Positions 57,986 to 64,000 of a stretch of DNA of 64,000 nt are shown here, piece after piece (positions within the stretch are counted from its first letter, which is position 1; every line of letters begins with the position of its first letter). The translations under genes and the position numbers were made by a program. The stretch spans positions 3,875,955 through 3,939,954 of the forward strand of contig NZ_CH672387.1 of NCBI RefSeq assembly GCF_000153465.1, written 5' to 3'. The DNA is from Aurantimonas manganoxydans SI85-9A1 (GTDB lineage: Bacteria; Pseudomonadota; Alphaproteobacteria; Rhizobiales; Rhizobiaceae). The notes below the pieces were generated by a model. That model worked only from the letters and a program-made list of their open reading frames with translations, did no database searches and was not told the origin of the DNA.

Positions 57986-58763
57986 TCTCAACGGCAAGCG
58001 CGCCCTCGTCCTCGCCTCCTCGCGCGGCCTCGGCCTCGGCATCGCCGAAGCGCTGGCCGCCGAAGGCGCCAACGTCCTCCTGTGCGGGCGCAGCGCCGAC
58101 AAGCTGGCGGCCAATTGCGAGGCGATCAACGCCCGCGGCGCCGGCAAGGCCGACTACATCGCCGCCGACCTCGCCGATGCGAGCTTCGTCGAGACGCTGC
58201 ATCAGGCCGCCCTCGACAAGCTCGGCGGCGTCGACATCCTGGTCAACAACACCGGTGGCCCGCCTCCGGGCGGCGCCGTCGGCATGGATGTCGCCGTGCT
58301 CGAGAAGCAGTTCCAGATGATGGTGCAGCGGGTCATCGACCTGACCAACCGCGTGCTTCCGGGCATGCGCGAGGCGGGCTGGGGCCGCATCCTGACCATC
58401 GCCTCCTCGGGCGTCATCCAGCCGATCCCGAACCTCGCCCTGTCCAACACCCTGCGCTCGGCGCTGGTCGGCTGGTCGAAGTCGCTGTCGAACGAGGTCG
58501 CCGGCGACGGCGTCTGCGTGAACATGCTGCTGCCGGGCCGCATCCACACCGAGCGCGTGGACGAACTCGACAACGCCAATGCCTCCAAGTCCGGCAAGGC
58601 GGTGGAGGACGTGCGCGAGGCCTCGCGGCTCGCCATTCCGGCCAAGCGCTATGGCGACGTGGCGGAATTCGCCGCGGTGGCGGCGTTCCTCGTCTCCGGC
58701 AAGGCCAGCTACGTCACCGGCTCGGTGATCCGCTGTGACGGCGGCGCCACCAAGTCCGTCTGA
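57975..58763 (+). CDS. Short-chain dehydrogenase/reductase family, without YxxxK
   Basis: A 262-residue SDR-fold protein. ALVLASSRGLGLGIAEALAA is the nucleotide-binding loop and VDILVNNTGGPPPGG follows; the catalytic Ser is in IASSGVIQPI. The expected YxxxK is replaced by SNTLR (ALSNTLRSAL), so the usual Tyr and Lys are absent, while NMLLPGRIHT matches the family. The reaction is therefore uncertain. It is translated with the lyase gene before it (11-base overlap). A hairpin follows. Confidence 0.9.
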   Translation: MDLDLNGKRALVLASSRGLGLGIAEALAAEGANVLLCGRSADKLAANCEAINARGAGKADYIAADLADASFVETLHQAALDKLGGVDILVNNTGGPPPGGAVGMDVAVLEKQFQMMVQRVIDLTNRVLPGMREAGWGRILTIASSGVIQPIPNLALSNTLRSALVGWSKSLSNEVAGDGVCVNMLLPGRIHTERVDELDNANASKSGKAVEDVREASRLAIPAKRYGDVAEFAAVAAFLVSGKASYVTGSVIRCDGGATKSV

Positions 58764-58780
58764 CGCCGATCGGGTGTGTC

Positions 58781-58808
58781 GCGGGCGGGGCCGCCAGATC
58801 CCGCCCGC
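58781..58808 (+). terminator. Hairpin after the lyase/SDR operon
   Basis: A perfect 9-bp stem (GCGGGCGGG / CCCGCCCGC) with a 10-base loop, 18 bases after the SDR stop. No T run. It may separate this operon from the stressosome genes. Confidence 0.45.
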
Positions 58809-58977
58809 CGCGTACCGTCGTCGCATCCCTGCCCGACAGCTCGAAAACTCCTGCCTGCCACCTGTCCGCCGACGGCCCAAAGGGTTGTTGCGGCTGCATT
58901 TCCGGCTGCCGCGTTGCATGCGGCGTCGCGACGGGCCATAGACGGTCAGGGACATATCAGGACAGGCAAGGCACGAA

Positions 58978-59916
58978 ATGGCGAGCGAAACGACGACGAC
59001 GGCCTCTCTTCTGCAGGACGAATTCGAGAAGATCCTCTCCGCCTGGATGAAGGCCCAGGCCAAGGAAGGCGTCAAGCGGACCGATCTGGTCTCGGCGAAA
59101 GAGACCGAGCGCCAGAGCCGGGACCTCCTGACCGCGCTGGCGCGGTCCAGCCAGACGGCGGCCACCGACGCCAGCTTCGACTTCGCCAATCCGGGCTGGG
59201 ACCCGGTCCGCGACGCGATCGAGGAGATCACCGAGAGCCGCACCCAGCGCGGCGTGACGCCCTCGGAGATGGGCTGGTTCATCGCCTCTCTCAAGCAGCC
59301 GCTGTTCGACCATCTGGCCGCCGATCTGGCCGAGAAGCCGAAGCAGATGAGCGCGGAGCTGTGGAACACCACCCGCATGGTCGACCAGATCGTGCTGCAG
59401 GCGATCGAGTCGCTGGTGTCGAAACGCGAAGCCGTCATCGAGCGCCAGCGCGAGGAAATGACCGAGGTTTCGGCGCCGGTGGTCAAGATCTGGGACCGCA
59501 TCGTCACGGTGCCGCTGATCGGCACGCTGGATTCCTTCCGCGCCCAGACGGTGATGGAAAACCTCCTCGACGCCATCGTCCAGTGGGAAGCCGAGGTCGC
59601 GATCATCGACATCACGGGCGTGTCCACCGTCGACACGCTGGTCGCCCAGCATCTCCTGAAGACCGCCGCGGCCGTCCGCCTGATGGGCGCCCACTGCGTG
59701 ATCTGCGGCATCCGCCCGAAGATCGCCCAGACGGTGGTCAATCTCGGCGTCGAGCTGCCGAACATCACCACCCGGGTCGATCTGCAGAGCGGCCTCGCCT
59801 ACGCCTTCGAGCGGATCGGCGTCTCCCCCAAAGGAGCAGTGACGGGTGGAAGCCTCGGTTGGAACCACCCCGATCGTCACGATCACCGGCTGCGTCATCG
59901 TGGCGATCCGCGATGA
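58978..59916 (+). CDS. rsbR: Stressosome scaffold RsbR-like STAS protein
   Basis: A 312-residue protein like RsbR. The N-terminal part (about 10-155) is helical (RsbRD_N-like: FEKILSAWMKAQAKEG, MGWFIASLKQPLFDHL) and would project as a sensory turret; the C-terminal STAS domain (about 165-285) has AIIDITGVSTVDTLVAQHL and GIRPKIAQTVVNLG. The two Thr residues phosphorylated by RsbT in Bacillus RsbRA (T171, T205) align with T220 in VDTLVA and T252 in IAQTVV. AGGACAGGCAAGG lies upstream. Its end overlaps rsbS by 71 bases; the last 25 residues may be outside the domain. Confidence 0.93.
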   Translation: MASETTTTASLLQDEFEKILSAWMKAQAKEGVKRTDLVSAKETERQSRDLLTALARSSQTAATDASFDFANPGWDPVRDAIEEITESRTQRGVTPSEMGWFIASLKQPLFDHLAADLAEKPKQMSAELWNTTRMVDQIVLQAIESLVSKREAVIERQREEMTEVSAPVVKIWDRIVTVPLIGTLDSFRAQTVMENLLDAIVQWEAEVAIIDITGVSTVDTLVAQHLLKTAAAVRLMGAHCVICGIRPKIAQTVVNLGVELPNITTRVDLQSGLAYAFERIGVSPKGAVTGGSLGWNHPDRHDHRLRHRGDPR

Positions 59917-60214
59917 CCTGGACGATCACGACATCCTGGCCCTGCAGGACCAGCTGGTCGAGGAGGTGTCCCGCAAGAACGCCGTCGGCGTGATCATAGA
60001 CATCGGCAGCCTGGAGATCGTCGACACCTTTGCCGGCCGGATGCTGGGCGCCATGGCGCAGATGGCGCGGATGATGAACGCCCGCACCGTCGTCGTGGGC
60101 ATGCGCCCGGCCGTCGCCATGACGCTGGTCGAGCTGGGCATGACGCTCGAGGGCGTCGAGACGGCGCTGAACGCCGATCGGGCGATCAACCTGATCCTGG
60201 GCGAGCGGAACTAG
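59846..60214 (+). CDS. rsbS: Stressosome core protein RsbS-like STAS domain
   Basis: A 122-residue single STAS domain like RsbS, the other scaffold component. GVIIDIGSLEIVDTFAGRML aligns with the Bacillus RsbS region whose Ser59 is phosphorylated; here that residue is Thr (T61). Other conserved parts are TGCVIVAIRDDLDD and VVVGMRPAVAMTLVELG. The start is a GTG with AAAGGAG at 9 bases, inside the last codons of rsbR. rsbT starts 10 bases after its stop. Confidence 0.93.
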   Translation: MEASVGTTPIVTITGCVIVAIRDDLDDHDILALQDQLVEEVSRKNAVGVIIDIGSLEIVDTFAGRMLGAMAQMARMMNARTVVVGMRPAVAMTLVELGMTLEGVETALNADRAINLILGERN

Positions 60215-60224
60215 GCGCCGTTTC

Positions 60225-60629
60225 TTGGCTGAGAGCGATCTGACCGTCACGCTGTCGCGCCCGAGCGACGTCGCCTTCGCGCGCCAGGCCGCGATGCAGG
60301 CGATGACGTCGATCGGCGCGAGCGCGATCAAGAAGACGAAATTCGTGACTGCGGTCTCGGAGATCGCGCGCAATGCGATCGTCTACGGCCATGGCGGCAG
60401 AATCTCTTTCGAGATCGTGGGGAACGGCTCGCAGCGCCGCGTCGTTGCGGAGTGCACGGACAGAGGGCCCGGCATCGCCGACGTCAATCAAGCCTTGAAG
60501 GACGGCTTCAGCACCGGCAAGGGCCTCGGCCTGGGCCTCAGCGGAGCGCGGCGCCTGGTCGACCGGTTCAAGATCACGTCGTCGTCCGATACGGGCACGA
60601 CCGTCATATTGGAGTGCGCGTGTCGATGA
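60225..60629 (+). CDS. rsbT: Serine/threonine kinase RsbT-like (GHKL ATPase)
   Basis: A 134-residue GHKL kinase like RsbT, which phosphorylates RsbR and RsbS and, once released, activates a partner. VTAVSEIARNAIVYGHGG is the N-box with E47 and N50, CTDRGPGIAD is the G1 box (D79), and GKGLGLGLSGARRLVDRF is the G2 box. The start looks to be TTG, since there is no nearer ATG or GTG that keeps the domain. Its stop overlaps the start of the next gene (ATGA). Confidence 0.9.
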   Translation: MAESDLTVTLSRPSDVAFARQAAMQAMTSIGASAIKKTKFVTAVSEIARNAIVYGHGGRISFEIVGNGSQRRVVAECTDRGPGIADVNQALKDGFSTGKGLGLGLSGARRLVDRFKITSSSDTGTTVILECACR

Positions 60630-61627
60630 TCTCACTGCCGATCCTGGAAACAAGTCAGATCGGCGCCGCGCGCAGACGAGCCCTGCAGGAAGCCGAGACG
60701 ATCGGCCTGGCCGAGGATGATCGCGACCGTCTGGCGCTGGTCGTCACCGAAGCGGGCACCAACCTCCTGCGCCATGCCACCGGCGGCGAGATCCTCCTGT
60801 GCCCGCATCAGGGCAAGAGCACGGCCGGCATGGATGTCATCGCCCTCGACGACGGCCCGGGCCTGCCGAATGTCGAAGCGGCCATGGCCGACGGCTTCAC
60901 CACGGCTGGGGAAGGCGAGCGCAGCCTCGGCAGCGGCCTTGGCGCCATGGCCCGGATGTCGGACGGCCTCGACATCTACAGCGACAGCCGCGGCACCACC
61001 CTGACGGTCAACATCGGCAAGACCGGCCGTGCGGCCAGGGGGCCGATGGAAACCGCCGGCCTGATCGTGCCCAAGCCCAGCTTTGATGCCGGCGGCGACA
61101 TCCACGGGATCCGCAAGGATGGCGGCGCCACGATGATCATGCTGATGGACGTGCTCGGTCACGGGCCAACCGCCGCCAAGGACGCCGAGACCGGACTGGC
61201 CGCGTTCCTCGCCGCCAAGGGCAAGTCGCTGGAGGACACCGAGATCTTCGTCGCGGACGCCATGGCCGGCAGCCGCGGGGCGGCGTCGCTGATCGTCGAA
61301 CTGCCCCATGGCAGCGACAGGCTGCGGGCCCTCGGCCTCGGCAACATCAAGGGCGAGATCATCTCGGCCGACGGCAGCCGCCACGGCATCCCCTCCTCGC
61401 CCGGGATCGTCGGCGCCTCGACCCGCCGGCCCCGGGTCACCGAACACGCATGGGGAAAGGGCGCCATGCTGCTCCTCACCACCGACGGCCTGAAGGGCGG
61501 CGAGCGCTTCCCCGAACCGTCCGCCCTGTTCTACCGCGACGTCCTGACCATCGCGGCAACGCTTTACAAGCGGCGCCGGCGCGGGAGCGACGACAGCGGT
61601 GTCGTCATCGCGCGGGCCCGCCAATGA
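60626..61627 (+). CDS. ATPase-domain/SpoIIE-type phosphatase
   Basis: A 333-residue protein with two domains. Residues about 1-135 are a GHKL ATPase-like fold (LVVTEAGTNLLRHATGGEIL, LDDGPGLPNVEA, LGSGLGAMARMSD). Residues about 150-333 are a PP2C/SpoIIE-like phosphatase with DVLGHGPTAAKDAE (metal Asp) and the final GSDDSGVVIARA. It probably dephosphorylates RsbR/RsbS, as RsbX does in Bacillus, and might have kinase-like ATP binding. A GTG six bases upstream has a closer GGAG. Overlaps both neighbours by ATGA. Confidence 0.88.
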   Translation: MISLPILETSQIGAARRRALQEAETIGLAEDDRDRLALVVTEAGTNLLRHATGGEILLCPHQGKSTAGMDVIALDDGPGLPNVEAAMADGFTTAGEGERSLGSGLGAMARMSDGLDIYSDSRGTTLTVNIGKTGRAARGPMETAGLIVPKPSFDAGGDIHGIRKDGGATMIMLMDVLGHGPTAAKDAETGLAAFLAAKGKSLEDTEIFVADAMAGSRGAASLIVELPHGSDRLRALGLGNIKGEIISADGSRHGIPSSPGIVGASTRRPRVTEHAWGKGAMLLLTTDGLKGGERFPEPSALFYRDVLTIAATLYKRRRRGSDDSGVVIARARQ

Positions 61628-62742
61628 AAGCCGTCGTCACCTCGATCAATCTCGAGCAGGATGCGGATGTCTCGCATACCCGCCGCACAGCCCGGCTGAT
61701 TGCCAAGGTCGCCGGGGCGCCGGCCCGCGACCAGATCCGCTTCGCCACGGCCGTCTCCGAGATTTCCCGCAACGCCCTGCAATACGCCAAGGGCGGCGTC
61801 ACCGAATTCGCCTTCGACCGCAGCTCCAAGATCACCCGGCTGATGGCGCGGGTGCAGGACAAGGGCGGTGGCATCGCCGCGGTCGAGACCATGCTGCGCG
61901 GCCGTCACCAGTCTCATACAGGCCTCGGCCTCGGCCTGAGCGGCTCGCAGAAGCTCGTCGACGATTTCGACCTGAAGACCGGCTCGGGCGGCACCGTCAT
62001 CACGCTCGGCCTGCAGCTCTCCACGACGAAGCGCCCCGAGGAACTGGCGGTGGCCACCGCCTCGGCGCTGGTGGAGGCGAGCCACGGGTCGCCGATGGAG
62101 GAACTGGCCGAGCAGAACCGCGCGCTGCGCGATTCGCTCGCCGAGCAACAGTTCCTGCTGCGCGAACTGCATCACCGCACCAAGAACAACCTCGCCATCA
62201 TCCAGTCACTGGCGATCATGCAGGCGCGCCAGGCGACCACCGAGGAGACGCAGGATGCGCTGTCGGTGCTGACCAACCGCATCCAGGCCTTCGCCAACGC
62301 CCACAATTTCCTGCACCGGGCCGAGGACGTCACCCAGGTCGACCTGCAGCAGCATCTGGAAAGCCTGACCGACCGGCTGGCATCGGCGATGGGCGATCAC
62401 CAGCTCACCATCACCTGCAAGGTCGATGCCGTGCCGGTCGCCTTCGACACCGCCACCGAGCTCGCCCTTATCGTCAACGAGCTGGTCACCAACGTCACCA
62501 AGCACGCCATGCAGGCGGGCCAGACCAAGGGGCGCGTCACCATCGAGGCGCATCAGTCCGACGGCACGCTGCATCTGCGGATCGCCGACGACGGCGAGGG
62601 CCTGGCCGATGCCGAGACGGTGCTGCGCAATTCCAAGTCGCTCGGCTGGCGGATCGTCGAGGGCTGCGTGCGCAAGCTCAACGGCACGATAGACGTGGAC
62701 GGCAGCGACGGGCTCGCCATCTCCCTGACCTTCCCGATCTGA
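61624..62742 (+). CDS. Histidine kinase: RsbT-like domain fused to HisKA_2/HATPase
   Basis: A 372-residue protein. Residues about 1-135 are a second RsbT-like GHKL domain (TAVSEISRNALQYAKGG, VQDKGGGIA, GLGLGLSGSQKLVDDF) strikingly like rsbT upstream. Residues about 155-372 are a HisKA_2 histidine kinase: coiled coil, LRELHHRTKNNLAIIQSL with the phospho-acceptor His (about H184), the N-box ALIVNELVTNVTKHA, and ADDGEGLA. No membrane helix is present, so it is cytosolic. HisKA_2/HWE kinases are the type that feed the PhyR general stress response in alphaproteobacteria; no phyR is in the window. Confidence 0.9.
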   Translation: MKAVVTSINLEQDADVSHTRRTARLIAKVAGAPARDQIRFATAVSEISRNALQYAKGGVTEFAFDRSSKITRLMARVQDKGGGIAAVETMLRGRHQSHTGLGLGLSGSQKLVDDFDLKTGSGGTVITLGLQLSTTKRPEELAVATASALVEASHGSPMEELAEQNRALRDSLAEQQFLLRELHHRTKNNLAIIQSLAIMQARQATTEETQDALSVLTNRIQAFANAHNFLHRAEDVTQVDLQQHLESLTDRLASAMGDHQLTITCKVDAVPVAFDTATELALIVNELVTNVTKHAMQAGQTKGRVTIEAHQSDGTLHLRIADDGEGLADAETVLRNSKSLGWRIVEGCVRKLNGTIDVDGSDGLAISLTFPI

Positions 62743-62758
62743 CCCCACGCCAAGGAAC

Positions 62759-62781
62759 GGGCGGCACGCGCTGAGCCGCCC
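62759..62781. terminator. Hairpin between the kinase gene and the convergent dehydrogenase gene
   Basis: A perfect 7-bp stem (GGGCGGC / GCCGCCC) with a 9-base loop in the 49-base convergent gap. No T tract; likely a shared transcription end. Confidence 0.4.
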
Positions 62782-62791
62782 TGCCCGTCGG

Positions 62792-63730
62792 TCAGTGCTT
62801 GCCGGAATCCGGCAGGTCGATGCCCGGGAACACCTTGATGACCGCGCTGTCGTCCCACTGGCCATAGCCGGCGTTGCTGGCCGTGGCGAACATCGAATAG
62901 GCGGTGGTGGCCAGCGGCAGCGGGAACTTCATCGACAGGCCGGTCTCAGTCACAAGGCCGAGATCCTTGACGAAGATGTCGACCATCGAGGTCGGCGTGT
63001 AGTCGCCGTCGACCACGTGGCGCATCCGGTTCTCGAACATCCAGGAATTGCCGGCGGCGTTGGTGACGACGTCGTACATGGTCTCGAGCGGGATATTCGC
63101 CTTGGCGGCCAGCGCCATCGCCTCGGCGCCGGCAGCGATGTGCACGCCAGCGAGAAGCTGGTGGATGATCTTCACCGTGGCGCCGTCGCCGATCTTCTCG
63201 GAAATCCGGTAGACCTTGCCGGCCACCGCATCGAGCACCGGCTGGAGCTGGTCGAAGACGGCAGCCGGACCGGCGGCCATGACCGTCATTTCGCCCGCGG
63301 CGGCCCTGGCGGCGCCGCCCGAGACCGGCGCGTCGAGCATGGTCAGGCCGGCGGCCTCCAGTTCGGCGGCGATGGCCTTGGCGTCGGCGACCGAGATCGT
63401 CGCGGAGACCATGACCGGCGTTCCCGCCTTCAGATGCGCGGCAAGGCCCTTCTCGCCGAACAGCGCATCACGGCACTGGGCAGCGTTGACGGTGAGCAGG
63501 ATGACGGCATCGAGGTCGCCGGCAAAGTCGCGCCCGTCGCTGGCCGCACCGGCTCCGCCCGCCTCGACGAAGGCCTCGCAGGCGCTGTCGCGCGGGTCGA
63601 TGCCGTAGGTGGTCAAGCCCGCCGCGACGCAGGAGGTCGCCGCGCCCATGCCCATCGATCCCAGGCCGACCACGGCGACGCGCATCGACCCGCTTTTTGC
63701 GCCTGCGGCGGTGTTGTCCTCGTTACCCAT
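62792..63730 (-). CDS. NAD(P)-dependent dehydrogenase, L-threonate / 3-hydroxyisobutyrate type
   Basis: A 312-residue beta-hydroxyacid dehydrogenase. MRVAVVGLGSMGMGAATSCV is the Rossmann loop, LLTVNAAQCRDALFG follows, LDAPVSGGAARAAAGEMTVM is the substrate motif, GDGATVKIIHQLLAGVHIAA holds the catalytic Lys, and AAGNSWMFENRMRHVV recalls L-threonate dehydrogenases (LtnD). The neighbouring threonate genes are not in the window, so the substrate is uncertain. AGAGGGGAAG lies about 8 bases before the ATG; it converges with the kinase gene. Confidence 0.9.
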   Translation of the reverse strand: MGNEDNTAAGAKSGSMRVAVVGLGSMGMGAATSCVAAGLTTYGIDPRDSACEAFVEAGGAGAASDGRDFAGDLDAVILLTVNAAQCRDALFGEKGLAAHLKAGTPVMVSATISVADAKAIAAELEAAGLTMLDAPVSGGAARAAAGEMTVMAAGPAAVFDQLQPVLDAVAGKVYRISEKIGDGATVKIIHQLLAGVHIAAGAEAMALAAKANIPLETMYDVVTNAAGNSWMFENRMRHVVDGDYTPTSMVDIFVKDLGLVTETGLSMKFPLPLATTAYSMFATASNAGYGQWDDSAVIKVFPGIDLPDSGKH

Positions 63731-64000
63731 CGTCGTCTTCCCCTCTTGGTCGATTCCCGCACGGCGGCGCGTGACATCATCATCGGTCATGCTGACATAG
63801 TCGGGCGAGCCCCCGGCAGTCTACCGCCCCGCCCGATCGCCTGCCGCCGGACCACAGGATTGGCCGCGTGCTGGCGTGTTCGTGATCGCGGCGGGATTGC
63901 CCTGCGGCCAAGGGGATGCTTGGCAACAGATCGGGACCGGGCGGCGCTGCCGCCCTTGCGAACGGAGCCAAGCCCCTGCCCCAGACCCACAGCGGCCGAC
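63731..64000. other. Window-edge region without supportable gene
   Basis: I see no convincing gene in these 270 bases. The reading frames present are Arg/Gly-rich, have no known motif and lack ribosome sites. It is probably the upstream region of the dehydrogenase gene plus sequence belonging to a neighbour outside the window. Confidence 0.5.

Overview
The window is GC-rich (codon third positions almost all G or C), gene-dense and continuous bacterial chromosome. Protein content and gene order point to an alphaproteobacterium, most likely of the order Hyphomicrobiales (Rhizobiales). The clues are the hrcA/rph/rdgB/hemW and rsmI/yraN order, an imuA-imuB-dnaE2 mutagenesis operon with a GTTC-N7-GTTC type LexA box, a fused cytochrome oxidase I/III gene behind a cytochrome c-tailed subunit II, and families such as DUF1737 and DUF2244. 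The genus cannot be named from sequence alone. I found no tRNA, rRNA, insertion sequence, prophage or CRISPR array. No gap between genes exceeds 300 bases.

Layout. 0.1-2.7 kb: HxlR regulator divergent from an FMN reductase, folD, and a DUF411 protein. 2.8-9.5 kb: heat-shock and housekeeping block (grpE, hrcA; divergent rph-rdgB-hemW chained by ATGA overlaps; a ParDE-type toxin-antitoxin pair; rsmI-yraN). 9.6-13.7 kb: ABC exporter, dapB, gpmA and a formaldehyde-activating-enzyme-like protein. 13.7-17.5 kb: two endonuclease III paralogues, an Ada-like alkylation repair protein, DUF2244 and a CysZ-like membrane protein. 17.7-26.9 kb: PfkB kinase, Gfo/Idh/MocA oxidoreductase, MepA endopeptidase, glucokinase, glutathione synthetase, SH3 protein, phosphopantetheinyl transferase, metallophosphoesterase and a YeeE/YedE sulfur transporter ending in a clear terminator. 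27-33 kb: SOS mutasome imuA-imuB-dnaE2. 33-39 kb: terminal oxidase cluster (coxB with cytochrome c tail, fused coxA/coxC, small membrane protein, triheme cytochrome, metallopeptidase). 39-46 kb: CoA lyase, DUF1737, leuD, leuB, MscS channel and asd. 46-52 kb: OmpA lipoprotein, GGDEF-EAL protein, a membrane transporter fused to a hotdog thioesterase, and a hemolysin III protein. 52-59 kb: transketolase-like E1 divergent from an Lrp regulator, a gamma-glutamyltransferase, and an aldolase/SDR pair with unusual active sites.

59-62.7 kb holds the most interesting locus: a complete stressosome-type rsbR-rsbS-rsbT set followed by an ATPase/SpoIIE phosphatase and a HisKA_2 histidine kinase carrying its own RsbT-like domain, all tightly overlapping. 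This suggests that a stressosome feeds a two-component kinase rather than the Gram-positive sigma-B cascade. The window closes with a threonate/3-hydroxyisobutyrate dehydrogenase-like gene. In bases 63731-64000 and 1-118 I see no supportable gene.

Functional themes are stress sensing and damage response (stressosome, SOS mutasome, Ada, two Nth proteins, HrcA/GrpE), respiration, and amino-acid biosynthesis (dapB, asd, leuB, leuD).
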